Assembly (NCBI GenBank): GCA_035041965.1
Contig: JAPYMA010000605.1
Coordinates: 1 to 64,000 of the forward strand
Origin: Anisakis pegreffii
Taxonomy: Eukaryota > Nematoda > Chromadorea > Rhabditida > Anisakidae
Length of the DNA: 64,000 bases
Direction of reading: 5' to 3'
Shown here: positions 50,610 to 63,426 of the stretch, piece by piece
Layout of the letters: each line of letters begins with the position of its first letter
Position numbering within the stretch: position 1 is the first letter of the stretch
Program-made: the position numbers and the translations under genes
Notes under the pieces: generated by a model
Seen by the model: only the letters and a program-made list of their open reading frames with translations
What the model was told of the DNA's origin: nothing
Database searches by the model: none

Positions 50610-51673
50610 CATACGTTTGCTTCTACTGATGGCCTTCTCGTTGGGATCATTTTTGATTTTTCGATAGCTAGTGTCGTGCTCATTGAGGTCATCACAGCAT
50701 ATTAGGCCTTTACCACGAAAGCTGCACCCACTTATGACCTGCCTGAGGCATGTCATAATAGCCAAGCCTCCATCCACTGTGATAAATTGGTTCTACCTCA
50801 AAGCAGTTGCTTAGGAATAGTCGTAACCAGGTTACTATTCACTGTTTTGCGTGATTCTAAATCAATGATGGAAAAACACTTGAGTTGAGAGATTGACACT
50901 AGAAGTGTTTGCAGTTGTCCGATACCTGTGGTAACATTTCATCGAGAAAATGTCAAAAAACGCATTCGTGTTGCTTCATTCAGAAAAGAGACTGCGACTA
51001 GATGCACCAATTTTTTGCTTTTCTACCGTCCCGAAATAAGTTCCCTGTTAATTGAACTATGCCTTTTGCTATCTCCGTTGATCATCAATCAAATCCACGC
51101 TTCAAATCGTTGTTATTTCAGCTGCCATCTAAACTAACGACAACTTTCACTGTCGAATGCAATACACAATGATTCATAATACGAATGAATCAGTTTACTA
51201 AATTCATTGTTGTGCATCACTAATCGGAGTAACGATAACAACTTCAAGATGGATAGCCATCACTAGAATCTTTTTCCACAAAGAAAAACATTGACAAATC
51301 AATAATATAATACATTTCAATTCAAGAATACTTTTTATGCTTGCAGCATAAATTCGTTAAACACAAAAATAGAACAACACTTTGGAATTGTTTAACAAGA
51401 GTTACAAGTCATTCTGCACACTAACTTTCGAAGCCGTTTTACAATCACTGGCTTCGATAAATTCTGAATAAGAGTCGGATTTCCGTGTTATTCACGTGTT
51501 ATCGCAATTGTCTTGCTTGTTTCCATTCCATCGATAACAATAAGAACGGTCGTATTTTGAGTGGGATCTTTGATACAAGGATGATCAGTCATATACAACT
51601 CACAAAAATGCACTCACCAAATGTGCGCTTAAATCAACAACCAATCGAGCACATCGTATTTACAGAATCAACA
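50610..51673. other. no secure gene
   Basis: AT-rich. An open plus frame at 50928-51137 after a TTCATTCAG acceptor (KETATRCTNFLLFYRP) may be another exon of the preceding locus. Otherwise nothing seen. Confidence 0.35.
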
Positions 51674-51810
51674 TTAAGCAAGTAAATCTCTAGCGTCCAC
51701 TTTTTTCATAAACACCACGAAAAAATTCGTCTTAGCTCGAACGTTTCGATATTTCACCGGCAACACATGCCTGATGAGCACAGATTGCAGAAGGTTATCG
51801 TTACTGCTGG
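51674..51810 (-). CDS. candidate terminal exon, unidentified protein
   Basis: Minus-strand exon after a TTTGTTTCAG acceptor, open for 44 codons to TAA: SSNDNLLQSVLIRHVLPVKY, then a basic/hydrophobic stretch ending ARDLLA. Composition is coding-like. Upstream lies the hAT-like element, which would then sit in an intron of this gene. No family recognised. Confidence 0.35.
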
Positions 51811-51906
51811 CTGAAACAAAGCAACAATCAATGTATTTGCGTCTCTGCAACTTCATTAAAACTTTCATTTCAAACCCTCAATTTAATGTCAACTGTTTAG
51901 CACACT

Positions 51907-52686
51907 CATTGCCACGTTCGGGTGATCCATTACCCTTTTTGATGGTCTGACAGGCCGCCGTTACCCCCTACCCTGATACAAAAACGTACTACTTCCACGT
52001 GTAACGTCGAGAAGAAACGAAAAAAATACAAATTCATGAAAAGCTATTGTCTGTGACACGCTCACTTCAAACTGATTTAGATGGACTCTCATTCTTTTCA
52101 GACGCGCTGTATTCACTCTCATAGCTATTACATGCGAATATCGTTCTCTTGATGAGTTTTTCTCATTCAATTCGTCTCATTTCACTTCACAGTTCCAATC
52201 AATTTCTTATTTTGTAGCATATACTATTTACTGGATACGTTGACGAGTGTTGACAGCCGAAATCAACAATACAACAATCTAATATTATTGCTCAACAACG
52301 TTCGACAGTCAAACGATCAACTATAGAATGTATTTGATACAATGAGAATTTGACTTCAATTGTTGAATGAAATGAATGAGAAATTAGTAAAAGAAAACAC
52401 TTTCGGTGATAAAAGCTACGAGAGCGATTATAACAGCAAGGAAAAGAATGAAAACCTTTTTACAACTATTGAAATCCCTGTTAGGCCCGGACGACCTACT
52501 GGTACTCAGAAAATAGGAGAATGAAGAGTGCTACTATCAACTAACCGCATTTACGTACCCGAGTTTTAAAAAAACACGTTCTATCATGACAGCTACACGA
52601 AATACTAATTTCTCGACCCTCCCATTACCCCTTCACACCTCCAAATTACCAAAAATGGATAATTTCTCCCTCTACGAGAACCACTG
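51907..52686 (+). mobile_element. non-autonomous hAT-like element, about 780 bases
   Basis: A second copy in the same orientation starts at 63427 and is about 85-90% identical by eye over 570 bases (for example the shared CACTCTCATAGCTATTA... segment); an inverted partial copy lies at 21071. The right end, read inward, begins CAGTGGTTCTCGTAG; the left end of the 63427 copy begins CAATGGTTCTCACG, giving short inverted termini of hAT character. In this copy the left terminus is eroded (CATTGCCACGTTCGG). No transposase frame is present, so it must have moved with enzyme from elsewhere. I could not confirm an 8-base target duplication. Confidence 0.75.
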
Positions 52687-53104
52687 GTTTATCGTGATCG
52701 AAACCATCTCGACACTACTTACAAATAAAAGATTTTCAGTGCTAACTCTATCAGAATTCATTTGACTCAAACTTCTAACATTGTACTAATAAATGAAAAT
52801 CATTTTAAAAGAACGCATCAGTTAGCGGATAGGAGCGTACTTTATAAAGATGGATTGTACTTTTCGAATGCTACAACAATTATTCCCTTTTGCCGTTAAT
52901 GAATGAAAGGAGCCTCGAAAAGAATGAAAACGTTTCTCATACTGACTTTGAATGAACTATTGACTATGACTATGTTTTTGAAATGAACAATATTTTCTAA
53001 TGATGTAACACCCGAAGTGCTCGTTTGCTCAACATTCCATAGAACAAGTGCATTTCTCGAAATGTTGTTTTTCACACACAAAAAACACCTGCTAAGCAGT
53101 TGGC
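52687..53104. other. 3' flank of the repeat-bearing secreted gene
   Basis: An open minus frame (53081-52896) follows a TTAGCAG acceptor and could be an alternative last exon of the gene above, but it has no recognisable features. Confidence 0.3.
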
Positions 53105-54634
53105 CTACAATAAATCTGATTTTTCACCAGAAGAAAACAAATGAATCTTCCGAACCATGCCCGAATACGGCAAAATTGATGTGCTTACCAGGCATGCAGA
53201 ACATGACGGTTGTGAGATGGCATACGGTTGTGGCGGAGGTTGTGCATAAACATTACGTTGAGATGTGGGACGACCGTAGTATCGAGGCGGTGCTTGGGGA
53301 GGAGCGTAACGTGGATAGTTTTGTGGTGGAGGTGGCTGGTACTGTGGAGGGGGTGCGTACGATTGGGGCTGATATGCGGGGCGTGGATATGGCTGTGGCT
53401 GATAAGACTGAGAACGATAAGGTTGCTGTTGATAAGGCCGAGAATAATACGGCTCTGGTTGATAGGGCTTCCGCTGATAGGGCTCTGGTTGATAGGGCTC
53501 CGGCTGATAAGGCTCCGGCTGATAGGGCTCCGGCTGATAGGGCTCTGGTTGATAGGGCTCTGGGTGATACGGTACTGGATGATAGGGTCGATAAGATCCG
53601 TATGATTCAGAGGGTTGAACATAGGGGAAATGAATGCAGATAGTACATCCTGAATGTGTTTCGTTTGTTGAAGGTGAATGGGTTGTGTTCGAGGGAGTAG
53701 ATGTTGTTTGACTGTGTTGTGTGGATGGCTGCACAGTGGCTGCGGATGTATCTGGTTGTTGTGTGATCATTGATGTAGATGGTGGCTCGGATTCTGAAAC
53801 TGTTGATTGAGTCTGTTGTTCCGTTTCCACACTGTCGGTTGTTGGTAGAACGGGAGATGAAGTACTCAAGGGCATCGGACTGGTGAACGAAGAAGTTTCA
53901 CTGGTGAATTGAGTAGAATAAGGTGGTTCAGAAGGGTATGGCGACAGAGTTTGGGTTGGGCTTTGCGGCTCATCGCGAAAGACGGGCGGTGGTGAGCTTG
54001 ACGATTCATCGGAAGGTTCGAATGGATTTTCCGATGTTGCTTGCTGGTCAATTTGCGGAGCGGGTGATAGTGTCTGAATGCTATCGGTGCTATTGTCACT
54101 ATCACTCATGACGGGCGACACAACGAACGACGCATTCGTACACGAATCCGTACAGATACTCTCACACATCGGTCCACAATTCTCACCAGTGCATTGCGCC
54201 TCGCAAACATTCTGACAAATAGGCATACACTGCTGTTCTTGTTCTTCAGCAGAACATGGGCAGTCTTCCGGTGGAATGCAATGGCACGATACTTCAGTTG
54301 CACCGGATGTTGGCATGCACGTACATGTTGCTGGTGGACACGTGCAAGCCCGTCGAAAACGCGCCAAGTGTGCCTGAACGATTGAAATAGACTTTCTGAT
54401 CTGTATGATTTAGGCCGCCGAAGCTTTATCTGATTACCTATTTGTAAATTTATGTTACAACGATATCTTTTCGGTTTCACAAACAGCAGTAAATGATACG
54501 ACAGAAGTGAACTACGATGATATAATGATGACTATAATAATGTTAAGAATAATGAAAAAAATTACCTCAATAACAATCACATTCAACGGTACCAAAGCGA
54601 TAGTAAGGAAAATTGTGATTGATGTGGATTGCAT
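53105..54634 (-). CDS. secreted Cys-rich protein with Tyr-Gln-Pro-Glu-Pro repeats
   Basis: Two minus-strand exons: 54634-54566 (signal peptide MQSTSITIFLTIALVPLNV) and 54373 down to TAA at 53105; phase 0; about 445 residues. After the signal comes a dense Cys region of 70 residues (CTCPPATCTC, CHCIPPEDCPC, then CMPICQNVCEAQC and CGPMCESICTDSC). A Ser/Thr/Pro-rich mucin-like stretch of about 150 residues follows, then about five perfect and several imperfect YQPEP units, then Tyr/Pro/Gln-rich sequence and a short CSAC end. The Cys blocks look internally repeated. Composition suggests an extracellular matrix, eggshell, cuticle or adhesive protein whose Tyr could be cross-linked; this is inference. 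A TCCATCAG acceptor lies 12 bases before the ATG. A strong donor (GTAAGC at 53188) may truncate the last exon and lead to an unseen 3' exon, so the final 28 residues are uncertain. Confidence 0.8.
53455..53600 (-). repeat. 15-base coding tandem repeat (YQPEP)
   Basis: On the plus strand, units GGCTCTGGTTGATAG or GGCTCCGGCTGATAG recur at 15-base intervals; on the minus strand they encode Tyr-Gln-Pro-Glu-Pro. All frames stay open across the array on both strands, giving spurious long frames. Unit number is likely to vary. Confidence 0.85.
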
Positions 54635-54794
54635 AATGGTTAGGAACTGATGGAAGTGTGTACAAATGGTTGAACTTAAATACTGCTCTGAACTGAGCAT
54701 CGAATGTTTCAGTAAGTAAAGAGTTATCGCTGGATCTAAGCAGACAGAGTAAACTGTTGATGAGAGTAAACTTGACGTGATCCCTTTCCCAACC

Positions 54795-54934
54795 TTACTG
54801 TTTATTCTTCATCAAAGTCAATGTTTTCCGGTTATACCGTGCCCTTCGAATCACTTCTGTCAACAATTCCCACTCACTCACATTGTATTTCACCCGGACA
54901 TTATTATTCATGGGTGCAATTTCCGTTGATTTCT
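54795..54934 (-). CDS. candidate terminal exon, unidentified protein
   Basis: Minus-strand exon after a TTTCTTAG acceptor, open for 45 codons to TAA: KSTEIAPMNNNVRVKYN, then VSEWELLTEVIRRARYNRK, ending MKNKQ. The composition is convincingly coding, with a predicted helix. Upstream exons were not found. It would end about 160 bases upstream of the start of the YQPEP gene, in the same direction, so the two could share a polycistronic transcript; that is conjecture. Confidence 0.45.
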
Positions 54935-57383
54935 CTAAGAAACAATTCGAGAGATGTTGTTTAGTCAGCAAATCCAACCCATTATGAGTTTATTAGAGCC
55001 TGCCTCTCTGTTATCAACAATATCACAAATATCATATTCTTCCTTCCTTGGCTTTTTTTTGCACGCAGCTAGCATTGTTACTCACTCCTGGAAATCACCT
55101 TCCTTCATAAAATTCTAAATGGGATTATTGATTTGGCAAGCACAGAGATTTTGGGCTACTCTCGCTTATTGCCCAATGATTTCTGGGGAGCGGGGATTCG
55201 AGCGAATAATCAAGGAAAATATCGTGCCAAAAGCGAATATACTCTTAAAATGAATAACATTCTAATGATATCATTAGATCAGCTTCTATGGGATAAATGT
55301 CAAAAATCGGTTCCGTTCCAGTCATCGCGATCAGCTGTTAATGACATGCGCTACCCCTCTAATGGTATGTTACAATTTCACTAGACTCGAAAATGCACTT
55401 AGAATGTTATATGGTAATGAATATGCGAGTTGATTAATTGAAATATTACGGATATCATCTCGTACTTTAATATCCCATATACAGATTTCATTAGGAATCA
55501 ATTTTTACACAATTTGTGTCGAAGTCAATTAATTAATTTCCGCATTCACACGTTAATGTTTTCAGAGATAATATTTGTTTGATCACATTTTGAGTAATTT
55601 TCATGATTGTTCTTTCGAAATGCTCCACTTAATGAGCATCTACTCCGGTTCCACGTCATGACTGGACTAATTTTTGAAACTGAAAAACGGCTTTTTCGTC
55701 TTTCAACAAACCGAGTCATCTTCTATGTAAACTGCTCCGTTTATGTAGTGCATCTTTAAGAAGTGCAAAGGGTGCTTCAACCAAAACAAAGCAACATGTT
55801 CTCTGAGTATGCTATTTTTTGCGTGTGTCATTCGAGTGACAGTTGAGGCAAATGCTCTTCAGCCAGTTCAAATCGTAGGTGTTCTTGCGGAGGTACATTG
55901 CAATTGATGATGAAATAACAATAAAATGTTTTCAGCAAGTGAGAATTTCAAAATCAATGTTATATGCTCTTGTTTATTGTATAATACCATGCGAACGGCT
56001 GCTTAATGCATTCGAAATTTATCGCAGTGTTCCATTATGCAACAATGTGAGAAGACTTACAATTAGAATTTATTCAAAAATCTTTTCGCAGAAAACAGCA
56101 AATTGATAATCGCGAATGCCACAACCAGTATTAATAGTCACCTTATCACAGACCAAAATAAATTAGAATTAATCAAAACACTTCAAAGTTATCAACGAAA
56201 GCCAACAACACCAGCAGCTATGAACATATCACTGAATAGGTAACAATAGTGCATAAGTTTTTGTTGACAATTAACGAAGACGTCAGGATTACCGCATATA
56301 TTTTGTTGGCTACTTTCGAATATTAACTGCCCGTCGGCTGAATGCCTTCGGACAACTGCATGCGGAATAACTGCCACTCCATAGCAATTGTTTCCAAGAT
56401 GAGTGACCCAGATGATTTCAAATTAAATGCTTGAGGATTGCAATGATTCAAGAGCAATTATCCAAGGGCGACTGCCCCCAAATACTTAGTAATCTGGAGT
56501 TCAACTGCCGTGAACAAATAGCAACAGAAGAAAGGTGATAGAAAGCATTAGCACACTTACACTTTTGAAGAGAGAAATTTATAGTCTCGAAGGATCCTTT
56601 CCAAAAACTTATATCTTACAAAACCTCTTTAACTTTCAAAAGAGATTCTGATTTGAGTATCAGATCAACTGGGCTTCTCAGAAAAGCTTTCATTTTAACT
56701 GATATACTTCACTGGCTCAGAAACTATTCTTTCTTAAAACTCGAAGTAATATTAATGAGTCGGATCGTGTGCATCCTACCATATTCACATTTTTGCACGC
56801 TACTAGTCTGACGTCTTACTCTACACGAACCCAATAAAGGTCATGCGAAGCATTCGTGTGGTTTGTTGAACATTGACGAAAATTTCGAGAAGAAGAAACG
56901 AAAGAAAAATAAGAACGAGATAGATGCGAACGAAAATGATTCAGCAGCACATTGGTAAACAACAACTTGAATTGAACTATCACATTTTGCTTCATCCGAA
57001 AATAAACTCTCTCTTCACACAATTTTATGTCTCTCTTTACATCGCTGATCTTCCAAGAAAGTACAAACACAAATCACTGTAAATGTTTGTGGATCTCAGC
57101 TAATCGCCCCAATAATATTATTGATCTCTAATATATTGGTTTGCTTTAATTGTGAGCTACATGCTTACAACATAAACAATTCACAGAAGGGACGTGAAAT
57201 TGAATCGATGATAATCCCCTCTTGTGTTTTCACTGTTCTCAAACGACCACATTAAAATTTGTAAATGCTGGAATGGAAGAAGTATTTTTCCGGAATCACA
57301 ACAGAGAGCATGGAATATGATAATAACAATAACAGTAGTAATAATAATAATATGGTGGATGTAATAGCTTCGCAAGGTCAACT
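54935..57383. other. no secure gene
   Basis: AT-rich. One plus-strand open frame, 55133-55357, is 75 codons long (begins LASTEILGYSRLLPN) and ends at a good GGTATG donor, but it has no clear acceptor or homology. Other frames are short. Confidence 0.35.
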
Positions 57384-59952
57384 TTATAATTCGGTTTTCT
57401 TGAGCAATGAGTATCGTTTTTCGGATGGTCTCAGCTCTTTGAATACTGACGGTGGCGGCGTTGGTTCGGGCATTCTAGCCGGTGGCAATGGATCATCTGA
57501 ACTATGATCGGTATCGTTGAAAACTTCTGGTTGTTCTTCGACCAATTTCTGCAGATCGGCCATTTTCTTATCGAGCGATGAATGAAACTCTCTATGCAAC
57601 TCTCCCGAGTGCAAATCCATTATGAACTGAAATAGAGAGGAAAGTTGAAATGTTGTGACAAACGATTGTCGGTTATAGTGGCGGTCATTATTTGACGATC
57701 GCAAGATGCCGGTGAATCGAAAGCATTCGAAAAGTGAGTACCTGACGAAGCTTTCCGGGCTTATGCAATTCACTCATTTCTGGGAATATGTACATATGCT
57801 GGAAGGAGTCAATCGCTAGCACAGGTAAATCTTTTTCGGTTTTACCAAGATGCTTCAACGGATGAGCAAATTTGTGACCGTCGGCCAATAGCGCATTGAC
57901 GGCTGTTTTTTGATCTGATAGTTCTCGAATTACCTAAAACAATGCAGATATAACTTGCGAATGTAATCTTTTGAGTATTTCACTTCCATGTTTGTAAGAT
58001 TTTGTGGAGCAAGTGTTAAGGTGTAACGGTCATGAACCGTAATTGGAGATCATTTAACTTTGATGCGATTTCAGTTTTTAACGGTAGACTCTAGTTTGTT
58101 GATTGTTAGACCATTAGTGAGTAAGTGTTTCCAATCAAAGGGAATATAAGCGCAAAGTGTACCGATTCGGTGAACAGTTTATCACCCTCTTTATCAGCAG
58201 GATCTCTGAAGTACAACAGGAACGGAAGGCCTTCTTCGGTCAACTCTTCAACATTCTCGAAAGTGACTTCACGAACCAGTGGTATGCATTTGTCTGTTAG
58301 CCATTGTTTGACGAACTCATAGTCCGAGAAGTTACCAGAGAACTGAAATTTTGCATGAAACACCACTGAAATTCGTCTCTATTTGGATACAAATTTGCGT
58401 TCTTCATTTGAAGTGAAATGCACTAACAATAAAATGATTTCATATTCAAATCTGAACTGAGCACAACAACCGAGTCAATAGAATACTAATGATAACACAA
58501 AGAAATTTCATTCACGTTATTTTGTGCCCATCAAGTGACTTCATATAGGATCACGCAAAGGTAAACTCACCAGTTGTTCGTCTTCAGTGTCGGGGTCCTT
58601 GAAGATAATTTTGTTTTGATTCAGAGCCTTGAGCGCCGGATCTGTACCCACGTAGAATGCACAATCCTCGCGAAGTATCATAGCTGCTTTCTACAAAATC
58701 AAATGCTCACATGTTACCTGTTCCCAAAACGGACTATTCAAATGCACTAATTTGAGTGGGTTGAAATAATTGCTAGCAACTACTGCGAAAAGTTCAGCAG
58801 CAGGAAGAACTTTCAATCGATCAGAAATGACTGTGCACGGCGCTTTTCAATAGGAATCAATCTGGGTGATAGCCATTGCAAGGGCATCAAAGAGTGCTTG
58901 TACGGAAACGAATGTGTGTATGAATGAAAGTGTTCTCAAACATAACGAACATTGAAATTGGTATATTCTTCACTATTTTTATCGGCAAAGTAGGCAATCA
59001 TGTTGCGCTTTGACGTGTCCATCATCTGCTCGAGTTCTTCAGTCGAATTGAAATCACGAATTGATGTGGCCAATTGCTCTTTCACGAATTCAGTCAGTGC
59101 CTCAACGGTCCTTGATGCCCTTCAAAAGAGATTCATTTGGAATACCGCAATTTAGACGTAAAGCAAATGAATCAATTCCTTCAATAAATCTGTTCGCCTC
59201 CTTTGATCGGAGCAATGTTCATGAACAAGAATAATACCGCCACTAACTAACCTATATTCTTTGGTTGCCAATTCACCATTGATGAAAACTTTCATTGTTG
59301 GATACTTGTTCACGAAATATTTATCAGCGATCGTTGCCTAAATATCAACATTGCATCGAATATTGTCATTCTGCAATATTCCACTAACAAATTCTGATCA
59401 CCTACCTGTTGAACACTGTCAACAATTGCCCAAACAGCACTTGCTGACGGATTGTCTTGAGCGAATTTTTGGGCAGCCTCCTCGAAAATCGGCTTCAAGC
59501 GACGACTGAATGGACACCAGTCAGCACAAAACGCAACAAAAACAACCTAAATAAAGGATGAATCGCATTGTTTTCATTCAACATGATCCACTTTCATCAG
59601 AAATATTATAGTTCAGGTATTGAAGAACGACAACGGAAGCTAGTATATGATTAAATTGTTTTGATGATACGTATGAATGCATTTAATGAAAACCCCACAT
59701 CCTGCTCCCTCATTCCGCAAACAATCTAACTGATGCAACCGAATGTGAATTAGGATGCTCATGAATTCGCATCCACTCAATATTAGCACTATACACGGAT
59801 GTGCTGGAACGTAGCCGGGATCAAACGAATCTCACCTGTGCACTTTTAATAACAGTTTCATAATTATCAACATCGAGGTATACGACGGATGAAGTGACCA
59901 ATGTTAAAATACATAACACTACGAATAGAGCATAACAAATCCTGAGAATCAT
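57384..59952 (-). CDS. ERp44, thioredoxin-fold secretory quality-control protein
   Basis: Protein disulphide isomerase family member that retrieves incompletely assembled secretory proteins, and Ero1, from the Golgi to the ER through a mixed disulphide and KDEL-type recycling. Eight exons in phase: 59952-59836, 59546-59406, 59337-59252, 59119-58951, 58690-58571, 58342-58163, 57933-57742, 57626-57384; 415 residues (human 406). A signal peptide (MILRICYALFVVLCIL) is followed by the first thioredoxin domain with active site CADWCPFS (single-Cys CxFS type), the cis-Pro region NKYPTMKVF, and REDCAF. Next come the second domain (WLTDKCIPLVREVTFEN, LTEEGLPFLLYF), the third (LPVLAIDSFQHMYIFPE, DLHSGELHREFH) and the C-terminal ELRPSEKRYSLLKKTEL, giving a KTEL retrieval signal in place of RDEL. 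The exon-4 acceptor ends GAAG and its donor is GTTCGT, both unusual. An ATTTCAG acceptor 14 bases before ATG indicates likely trans-splicing. Confidence 0.95.
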
Positions 59953-59966
59953 TTTCAGTTAAATAC

Positions 59967-62788
59967 CTGAAATTTTCAACATTGCAATCTAAAATATCAA
60001 CAATAAATCGCCGAAACTAGATCGTTGACTACCGATCAGCAGCAGCAAAATATGAATAGCAAATAAGCCAACAGGCAGTAATGGGAGCTGAAATGAAACG
60101 AAGGATGCATGCTGTCGATTAGGCAAACGGTTTATAATAAATAAAGTGCACTGTACTAAAAATCGATTATAAACGTAAACGATTTCGAACGAAATAGATA
60201 AACACTGTTACGATGCGACAAGTCTAATGAGACCACATCCTAGAAATTGTTCAAGTGATTACCTCAACTAAGAATTGCGACTGCAAGCATAAGGAGCCGA
60301 TGAATACAAGGAGACGAAGAATACGAAGTGCGAGACATAGGGAACGACATTTGAGAGGAACTAATGTTGAAGGGCGATTGCACTTTTTTTGTTGAACAGA
60401 ATCGAAAAAGACGAATTTTTGAATTTTTATGAGCACATTATTCACATTTACGAAATCATATTTCGACATAATTGTAGGTGAGTTGGTTTGATCAGCTGAA
60501 ATGCTGCATTCGTTTAAGTACGATTCAGTGAAATAGTATTCAGTTGGTGATATCCATTTGGTTATATGCAACGTTGCAGTCAGTATACGTTGACAATTAG
60601 AATCGATTATATGCAGTATATGTTAAAACAATGAAATTATTAACAATTAGAAGTGATTTTGTTAATGTTGAGGAAAGCAGTAATATGTGTATGTGCATAT
60701 GAAAATGTGTTCATTTGTGACCTATGCGTGTGGATGGATGTTCAATGAAACTTTTGACGTTCATCGATTGCACTGATTGGATAATTGGATCGAGTGAGTC
60801 GTGTTTCTTACACCTATATCCTGTCCTATCCTATCCCATCCATCCCCAATCCTTCCTTCTCTCTCAACAGTGATGCAATGAAAGACAACAAATCTCACAT
60901 TCGTTTATAGTGCAAATGCTGATGATTCATTGACTCGATGTTTTGCGTACAAATATTTGCGGGCATTCAGTGATTATCGCACTGCGTCTACTGCACAAAC
61001 AGTGTTCTCACACTGTATCGCACCATTTCTCCATTGATCCGTACTTCGTCAGTTTTTACAATCCACATATCAAAGTTGGAAAATTACACTCATCGTCAGA
61101 CGAAACAAATACCTTTTACAGGCACTAGTGTCGTATGAGGGGGCACAGCAGCAAGCGTGCACACGCACAACAGCACTACGGCTGACGCTCAGCCTTAGCC
61201 TAAGCGTAGCCTCGACTTCACGCTTAGACTGAGGCTGAGGCTAGGCTTAGGCTGAGGCCGAGCCCTCAAACGACCGACATTTGTAACCATTTACAATTGG
61301 AAAAAGAAAGACTGGCTATAGCGTATTCGCAAAATCAATTGTTCGTTGAGGATAACAGAAGGTAAGAAGGCTTCGTTCGCATTCGGTCATTTATAAAGCT
61401 GATGAGAAATTCAATGAAAACAACGAGCGTTCTATTGTTTTAGCTTTTACTTAGCCGACAGAATCAAAATTTCATCAATTAAGTGAGACCGAGCAATTGA
61501 ACAATTAAAGTGGGCAATAAAGCGTTTAGTTTTCCATTTCGCAGCTAAAATTTCACCTGCTCAAATATGGTCAAAACAAGAAATAGCTTTAGCGATGCAT
61601 TGAACGGCTGAACAAACACGTCGCATCATCAGAACAAGTAAAAAATTGTTTGAAGCTGATGTGTACTCAGTGAAAAACGTAAAAATTCTGAAAAGTTATA
61701 CGGGAACTGATGCGGATCAGTTCGCTGGAAAAAGAAAAAAAGAACAGAACAAAACAAAACAATGAGATAAGCGCTGATAAAATGCCTCCTCGATCAGGTG
61801 AAAGCTTCTGTCGACGTAACTCGTCAAATGAGCAAAACAAAAATATTAGAAATAACAGTTTTTCCACTCACAGAAATACCACCTTCCGCAGATGTGCTCG
61901 GTGATAATGGTGGAACAAGGTAATAGTCGGTTGATGTGATTTTGTTTGACGAAGCACTTTCCAGATTTTTGTTTTACTGAAAACTTGTTCGTTCGAAGAA
62001 CTTGTCGATAGATTTTCATTTATTTCGATTGTTCTCAACAGAACATTTCAAGAACTAATCTTTTTTGTTCATACGAAACGTCACTCAAAACAACAACAAC
62101 AACTTTCAAATAATGCAATTGAGATGAGAGTCGTTCGAAAGAAACGATTAGCGATTCATTTCGAAATATTTCAACTTATCATTCTCGTGAAGCAACCAAA
62201 CCACTTCCAACTCATCTCTAATTAATCAACTATTCAACAATCGATGTTACGAACAACAATTTAACGCGAATAGGACCATCATCGCTTGATAATGAAACTT
62301 TAACATTCAGAATGCAAAACTGTTGGAGTGGGTGAAAGAAATTGATTGAAATTATAGGTTGGATCTAGTCGGAACCGGTTTTCTTCGATACATACATTGG
62401 TGCTGCATGTATGCAACACATTCACTCGTCTTTATTTCTGAATATCACCACATCGTACAATACAAAAACGCAGTTTACGACAGGCATGATTTCTTAACAT
62501 GAATCGAAAAAACACCCAGTCATTATTACAACTCTCAAAAACTGTGCAAAATGCAGCTTGACTGAAGAGTAAAGCCGAGCTCGACAAGAAATACTACATT
62601 GACATTCACGTTGCTTGCGATTCATATTCATCAATTTGCGACAGCCTCATCATTTATACACACGTAATCAATCACAAACATTTAACAAGTTCGAAAAAAC
62701 TTCAACGATCGCCATTCCAGGGAACTGACGATAATGATATGTACAAAATGAGAAGTACTCGAGGCAGCTTGAGAGCAGAGTGGAAAAA
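59967..62788. other. no gene seen
   Basis: AT-rich intergenic DNA between ERp44 and B9D2 with CCTATC-type repeats near 60812-60845. Short open frames (for example 60571-60251) lack splice support. Confidence 0.45.
61186..61266. repeat. imperfect inverted repeat rich in GCCTAAGC motifs
   Basis: The left arm (about 61192-61213) GCCTTAGCCTAAGC...GCCTC matches the reverse complement of the right arm (61235-61256) at 20 of 22 positions, with looser pairing outside. It is GC-rich against its surroundings and shares short motifs with 14860-14900. Possibly a foldback element remnant. Confidence 0.6.
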
Positions 62789-63317
62789 TCAGCACAGTAT
62801 GCCAAAACGATCGAAATGCCTTGTTATTATGGATATGCGTAGCTTGACTGATCCCATAGTAACGGTTCTTAATTTGGCGTGCTCACCGAAACGAAACGTT
62901 TCGTTGAAATTGTTCAACTGCAGACCACCACCAATGAAGCGTTGCATCATCTCATCACGGAATCCGCCCTTTGGTCTCCACGTATGGCATGTGATCTGCA
63001 AAAAATTTCGTTTTTCTTTTCTTGAATTTTCTGATGACTGCTCTGAATGTGTGGGAAAGTTCATGAGATGTTGATGAGTTGTTCACTATCACAGACTCTC
63101 ACCAACTCCGGATGGTTAACAAAGCAATCAGTGTTGATCGTCGGTGAGGTTGACGTTCTGCTCAAATCGAAATTCAGTGAAAGCAAGACAGTTCGTTGAG
63201 AACAGTTCACCTCGTGCTGACCAGGAGAAACAGGAACAAACGTTGAGCCATAACCGTACAATTCCTGTCGTCCGAACTCATCATAGTGCCAAACTTGAAT
63301 GTTGAACTTTGGCCATC
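62789..63317 (-). CDS. B9D2 (MKS-complex B9-domain protein), 3' part
   Basis: B9D2 works with MKS1 and B9D1 at the ciliary transition zone, where the complex gates protein entry into cilia; in nematodes cilia are confined to sensory neurons. Two minus-strand exons, 63317-63211 and 62995-62789, join in phase 0. They cover the C-terminal 60% of the family: [35 protein letters not shown], then [20 protein letters not shown], and the conserved end [14 protein letters not shown], equivalent to the RNFDRYGVEC-like end of vertebrate B9D2. The 63317 exon begins with two bases completing a Gly codon, so at least one 5' exon is missing; it must lie beyond the window, on the far side of the hAT-like element that occupies the intron. 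The acceptor TTTAAG is weaker than usual. Confidence 0.88.
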
Positions 63318-63426
63318 CTTAAATGAGACTTTAGCATTCTGAGAGCACATTAGCACAAATATCACAGAGCAACAAAGCTCTTAACGAGTCGATAGATTCT
63401 ATTCGTAAACTCTGAAGCAATTAGAC

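Noticed and set aside
53185..53643. Long plus-strand and alternative minus-strand frames over the pentapeptide array
   Set aside because: The 15-base repeat lacks stops in other frames; only the YQPEP frame continues into a signal peptide and Cys-rich region with splice support.
62739..63074. 111-codon plus-strand frame
   Set aside because: It is the antisense shadow of the conserved B9D2 last exon.
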